Shown: piece after piece, positions 61,942 to 64,000 of the stretch
How positions within the stretch are numbered: position 1 is the first letter of the stretch
Layout: each line of letters starts with the position of its first letter
Origin: SHZL01 sp031362985
GTDB taxonomy: Bacteria; Pseudomonadota; Gammaproteobacteria; Xanthomonadales; SZUA-36
Length of the DNA stretch: 64,000 bases
Reading direction: 5' to 3'
NCBI GenBank assembly: GCA_031362985.1
Contig: JANLTO010000129.1
Location: forward strand, 1 to 64,000
Position numbers and translations under genes: made by a program
Notes under the pieces: model-generated
The model's database searches: none
The model's input: the letters and a program-made list of their open reading frames with translations, nothing else
What the model was told of the DNA's origin: nothing

Positions 61942-63276
61942 TCATGCCGGGCGGCTTGGCATCGGCAAACTCACCCTTACACTGAGACCACCGCCCGGTA
62001 CATTGCTGGCCTGGATCTGGCCACCGTGCCGGCCCACGGCAGCGGCAGCGATAGCCAACCCGATTCCGTGACCGCCAGTAGAGCGGTCGCGTGATTCCTG
62101 CACGCGGTAAAAAGGCTGGAAGATCAACTCCAGTTCAGCCTCCGGCACTCCACAACCATAATCCCTGACGATCATGTCGACCTGCCTCCCTTGTGAATCC
62201 AGGGATAGCGATAAAACCACCCCCCGGTCTGCATCGGTATGACGCAGAGCATTGCGCAACAGGTTTTCCATCGTACGCCACAAGAGTTCCCGATCGCCGT
62301 AGTACATGATGGAAGGCGGAGCCTGCCAGATGATCCCGGGTTTCCCTTCGACCACTTCGTAATTGACCACTTCCACCAGTTCCGTTAAAAGTTCTGCCAG
62401 GTCGAGGTTTTCATCCTGCTTGGGCGAGTGCTCGGAAGATTCACGCAACAAGCCCAAAACATCGTTCACCAGGGATTCAAGGCGTTCACCTTCAAGCTCA
62501 ATCCGATCCAGCTCGGAACGAATATTATCGGCGCCCTTTTTGCGGGCAATCTCAAGCGCCACGCTCAGGCGGGCCAGCGGTGAGCGCAATTCATGGCTTA
62601 CATCCCGCAACAAACGCCGGTTGGCCTGTTGCATGGTTTGCAGGCGCTCGGCCATGACATCAAAATCGGTAGCCAGCTGGCTGAATTCATCCTGCCGCCG
62701 AGGGATGGACTGCCCCACCCGTGTATTCAGATCGCCGGCAGCAATTTTGCGTGTCGCCAGCCGCAAGCCTTCCAGCGGGGCAGTAAGGGATCGAGCCAGG
62801 AAGAAACTGACCAGCGCGCTGATGATTGCGCCAAGCAGGATGCGCCAGGCCGTGCCCTCTGCACCTGGTGCCAGGATGGTGGAAGGTGGAATCCGGTCCA
62901 CCAGATAAATGGTGAAGGCCTGCCCTGCCGCATCACTTACGCTTTCAGCCTCCATGCGCCGGTGGCGATCCCTGAGCGTGCCCAGTTCTTCATCCCTTTG
63001 CAGTATCTCCCGCCCTGCGGAATCCACAACATAGATGTAGCTGCGCGAATAGCGCGGTACCGCCAAAATTTCATCCCTGGCGGCACTGATACCCACTTCG
63101 GCCAGAGAAACTTTCAAACGCTGTCCAATCCGGTACAAGCCACGGGAGAAGGTGTTGGCCGGCTCTTCTGCCCATTGTTCCCGAGCCAACTTATCATTGA
63201 GCACGCCGATGGCGGCAGAAAATCCAACGATGCTAAGCCACATCGTCAGGAACAGCTTCCAAAACAGCGAAGTCAC
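61942..63276 (-). CDS. CpxA-like sensor histidine kinase
   Basis: 444 aa. An N-terminal helix (LFLTMWLSIVGFSAAIGVL), a periplasmic domain of about 130 residues, and a second helix near residue 150 (ILLGAIISALVSFFLARSL) precede a HAMP region. The phosphoacceptor is His228 in LLRDVSHELRSPLARL; the ATPase domain has NLLRNALRHTD, VRDYGCGVPE and GGHGIGLAIA. The pairing with a CpxR-like regulator 3 bp upstream supports a CpxA-like kinase; the signal is unknown, and other envelope-stress families are possible. Confidence 0.85.
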   Translation of the reverse strand: MTSLFWKLFLTMWLSIVGFSAAIGVLNDKLAREQWAEEPANTFSRGLYRIGQRLKVSLAEVGISAARDEILAVPRYSRSYIYVVDSAGREILQRDEELGTLRDRHRRMEAESVSDAAGQAFTIYLVDRIPPSTILAPGAEGTAWRILLGAIISALVSFFLARSLTAPLEGLRLATRKIAAGDLNTRVGQSIPRRQDEFSQLATDFDVMAERLQTMQQANRRLLRDVSHELRSPLARLSVALEIARKKGADNIRSELDRIELEGERLESLVNDVLGLLRESSEHSPKQDENLDLAELLTELVEVVNYEVVEGKPGIIWQAPPSIMYYGDRELLWRTMENLLRNALRHTDADRGVVLSLSLDSQGRQVDMIVRDYGCGVPEAELELIFQPFYRVQESRDRSTGGHGIGLAIAAAAVGRHGGQIQASNVPGGGLSVRVSLPMPSRPA

Positions 63277-63279
63277 TGG

Positions 63280-63960
63280 CTAAGCAACCCGGTACAAATA
63301 TCCGATTCCTCTGATGGTCTCGATGCGGTTTTCGCCCCCCCGGTCCGGCCCGATTTTGCGGCGCAAATTACTTACGTGCATGTCGACACTGCGATCATGC
63401 GCCACCGGCTCGCGGCCCAATGCCGTGACATACAAATCCCGTTTACTCACTACTTCCCCGCGATGCTGCAGCAGTGATTGCAAAATGCTGAACTCCGTAC
63501 TGGTCAGTTCCACGGGTTCGCCATTTTTCTGCAAAGTTCGATTTCCCTGGTTCAGTTCCAGGTCATCGCATTGCAATATGGTTTGTGCAACGCCGCCGCC
63601 GGCGCGTCGCATGACAGCCCGAATACGCGCCAGCAACTCACGGGGATTGCACGGCTTGGGCACGTAGTCATCGGCTCCCAGTTCCAGACCGAGTATGCGA
63701 TCCAGGTCATCGCCACGGGCGGTGAGCATAATAACAGGCACCCGGCTTTCCTTGCGCAATTCCCTCAGCACATCCAGGCCGTTCATCCGCGGCATCATGA
63801 CGTCCAGCACCACCAGGTCCAGCCCCGGCTGGCGGGCCGCTTCCAGCCCGGCCAATCCATCATGGGCCAGCCGGACGTTAAAATCCTCGGATTCGAAGAA
63901 CTCCCGCAACAACTCACAAAGTTCTACGTCGTCGTCCGCGATAAGGATATTGGTATGCAT
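63280..63960 (-). CDS. CpxR-like response regulator
   Basis: 226 aa OmpR-type regulator. Receiver: ILIADDDVELCELL, phosphoacceptor Asp53 in LVVLDVMMPRMNG, and ADDYVPKPCNPREL. The DNA-binding domain contains LTSTEFSILQSLLQHRGEVVSK (in parts) and DRSVDMHVSNLRRKIGPD, which resembles E. coli CpxR closely. Its start is 41 bp from the window edge, so the promoter is only partly visible; no GTAAA-type CpxR box is seen in that stretch. Confidence 0.88.
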   Translation of the reverse strand: MHTNILIADDDVELCELLREFFESEDFNVRLAHDGLAGLEAARQPGLDLVVLDVMMPRMNGLDVLRELRKESRVPVIMLTARGDDLDRILGLELGADDYVPKPCNPRELLARIRAVMRRAGGGVAQTILQCDDLELNQGNRTLQKNGEPVELTSTEFSILQSLLQHRGEVVSKRDLYVTALGREPVAHDRSVDMHVSNLRRKIGPDRGGENRIETIRGIGYLYRVA

Positions 63961-64000
63961 AATTTGCCACTGCCATTGTCTGGTACATGGCCATTCTATC

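Noticed and set aside
61725..61985. 86-codon ORF spanning the G-rich repeat
   Set aside because: Its Trp/Gly repeats (GLAWVWAWVWLGFG) come directly from the tandem DNA repeat, and it overlaps the end of epmA in another frame; no sign of coding.
1..64000. CRISPR arrays, prophage or intact insertion sequences
   Set aside because: No regularly spaced identical repeats with unique spacers, no integrase, phage structural gene or transposase was recognised on either strand.

Overview
The window looks like a chromosomal segment of a gammaproteobacterium of moderate GC content. This rests on operon order and gene content: tpiA-secG-tRNA-Leu-nuoA to nuoN, leuS-lptE-holA-nadD-rsfS-rlmH, maf-rng-yhdP-tldD, pcnB-folK, dapA-bamC and tusDCB with a tusE/dsrC gene. 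NuoC and NuoD are separate and NuoG lacks the Cys set for the extra cluster found in the E. coli subunit, so the complex I resembles that of Legionella-like gammaproteobacteria and betaproteobacteria rather than enterics. I cannot name the genus.

Layout. 1-6414 (minus) is the N-terminal 2138 codons of a giant secreted SpvB/TcdB/RHS protein that runs off the left edge; its C-terminal, possibly toxic, end is not visible. 6789-21420 (minus) is a complete 14-gene NADH:quinone oxidoreductase operon, preceded by tRNA-Leu(GAG), secG and tpiA. 23002-28038 holds an SDR gene, a membrane-anchored putative zinc metalloprotease translationally coupled to pmbA, the 50S assembly factor darP, and tldD. 28081-39826 (minus) is one long housekeeping run from leuS to yhdP (tRNA charging, LPS transport, DNA polymerase III delta, NAD synthesis, ribosome maturation, RNase G, lipid transport).

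40021-48000 contains a HerA-like ATPase, folK-pcnB ending in a textbook terminator, tRNA-Glu(CTC) followed by fdxA, dapA-bamC, bcp and a PIN-PhoH gene. 48080-54372 contains an outer-membrane protein, thiD, an NAD-type isocitrate dehydrogenase, a sulfur relay cluster with a two-cysteine DsrC/TusE protein, and bepA. 54436-61824 is a phosphate-response block: phoB-phoR, pstS and a porin, each transcription unit headed by a Pho box plus a -10 at nearly the same spacing, followed by ppx and epmA. The right end carries a CpxA/CpxR-like two-component pair on the minus strand, separated from epmA by a G-rich tandem repeat.

Most of the window is ordinary core genome. The points most worth a second look are the truncated RHS giant, a pcnB gene that seems to need a non-AUG/GUG/UUG start as in E. 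coli, the G-rich repeat between epmA and the sensor kinase, the compact Pho cluster without pstCAB, the metalloprotease coupled to TldE/PmbA, and the DsrC-type C-terminus in a Tus operon. I found no CRISPR array, no intact insertion sequence and no prophage.
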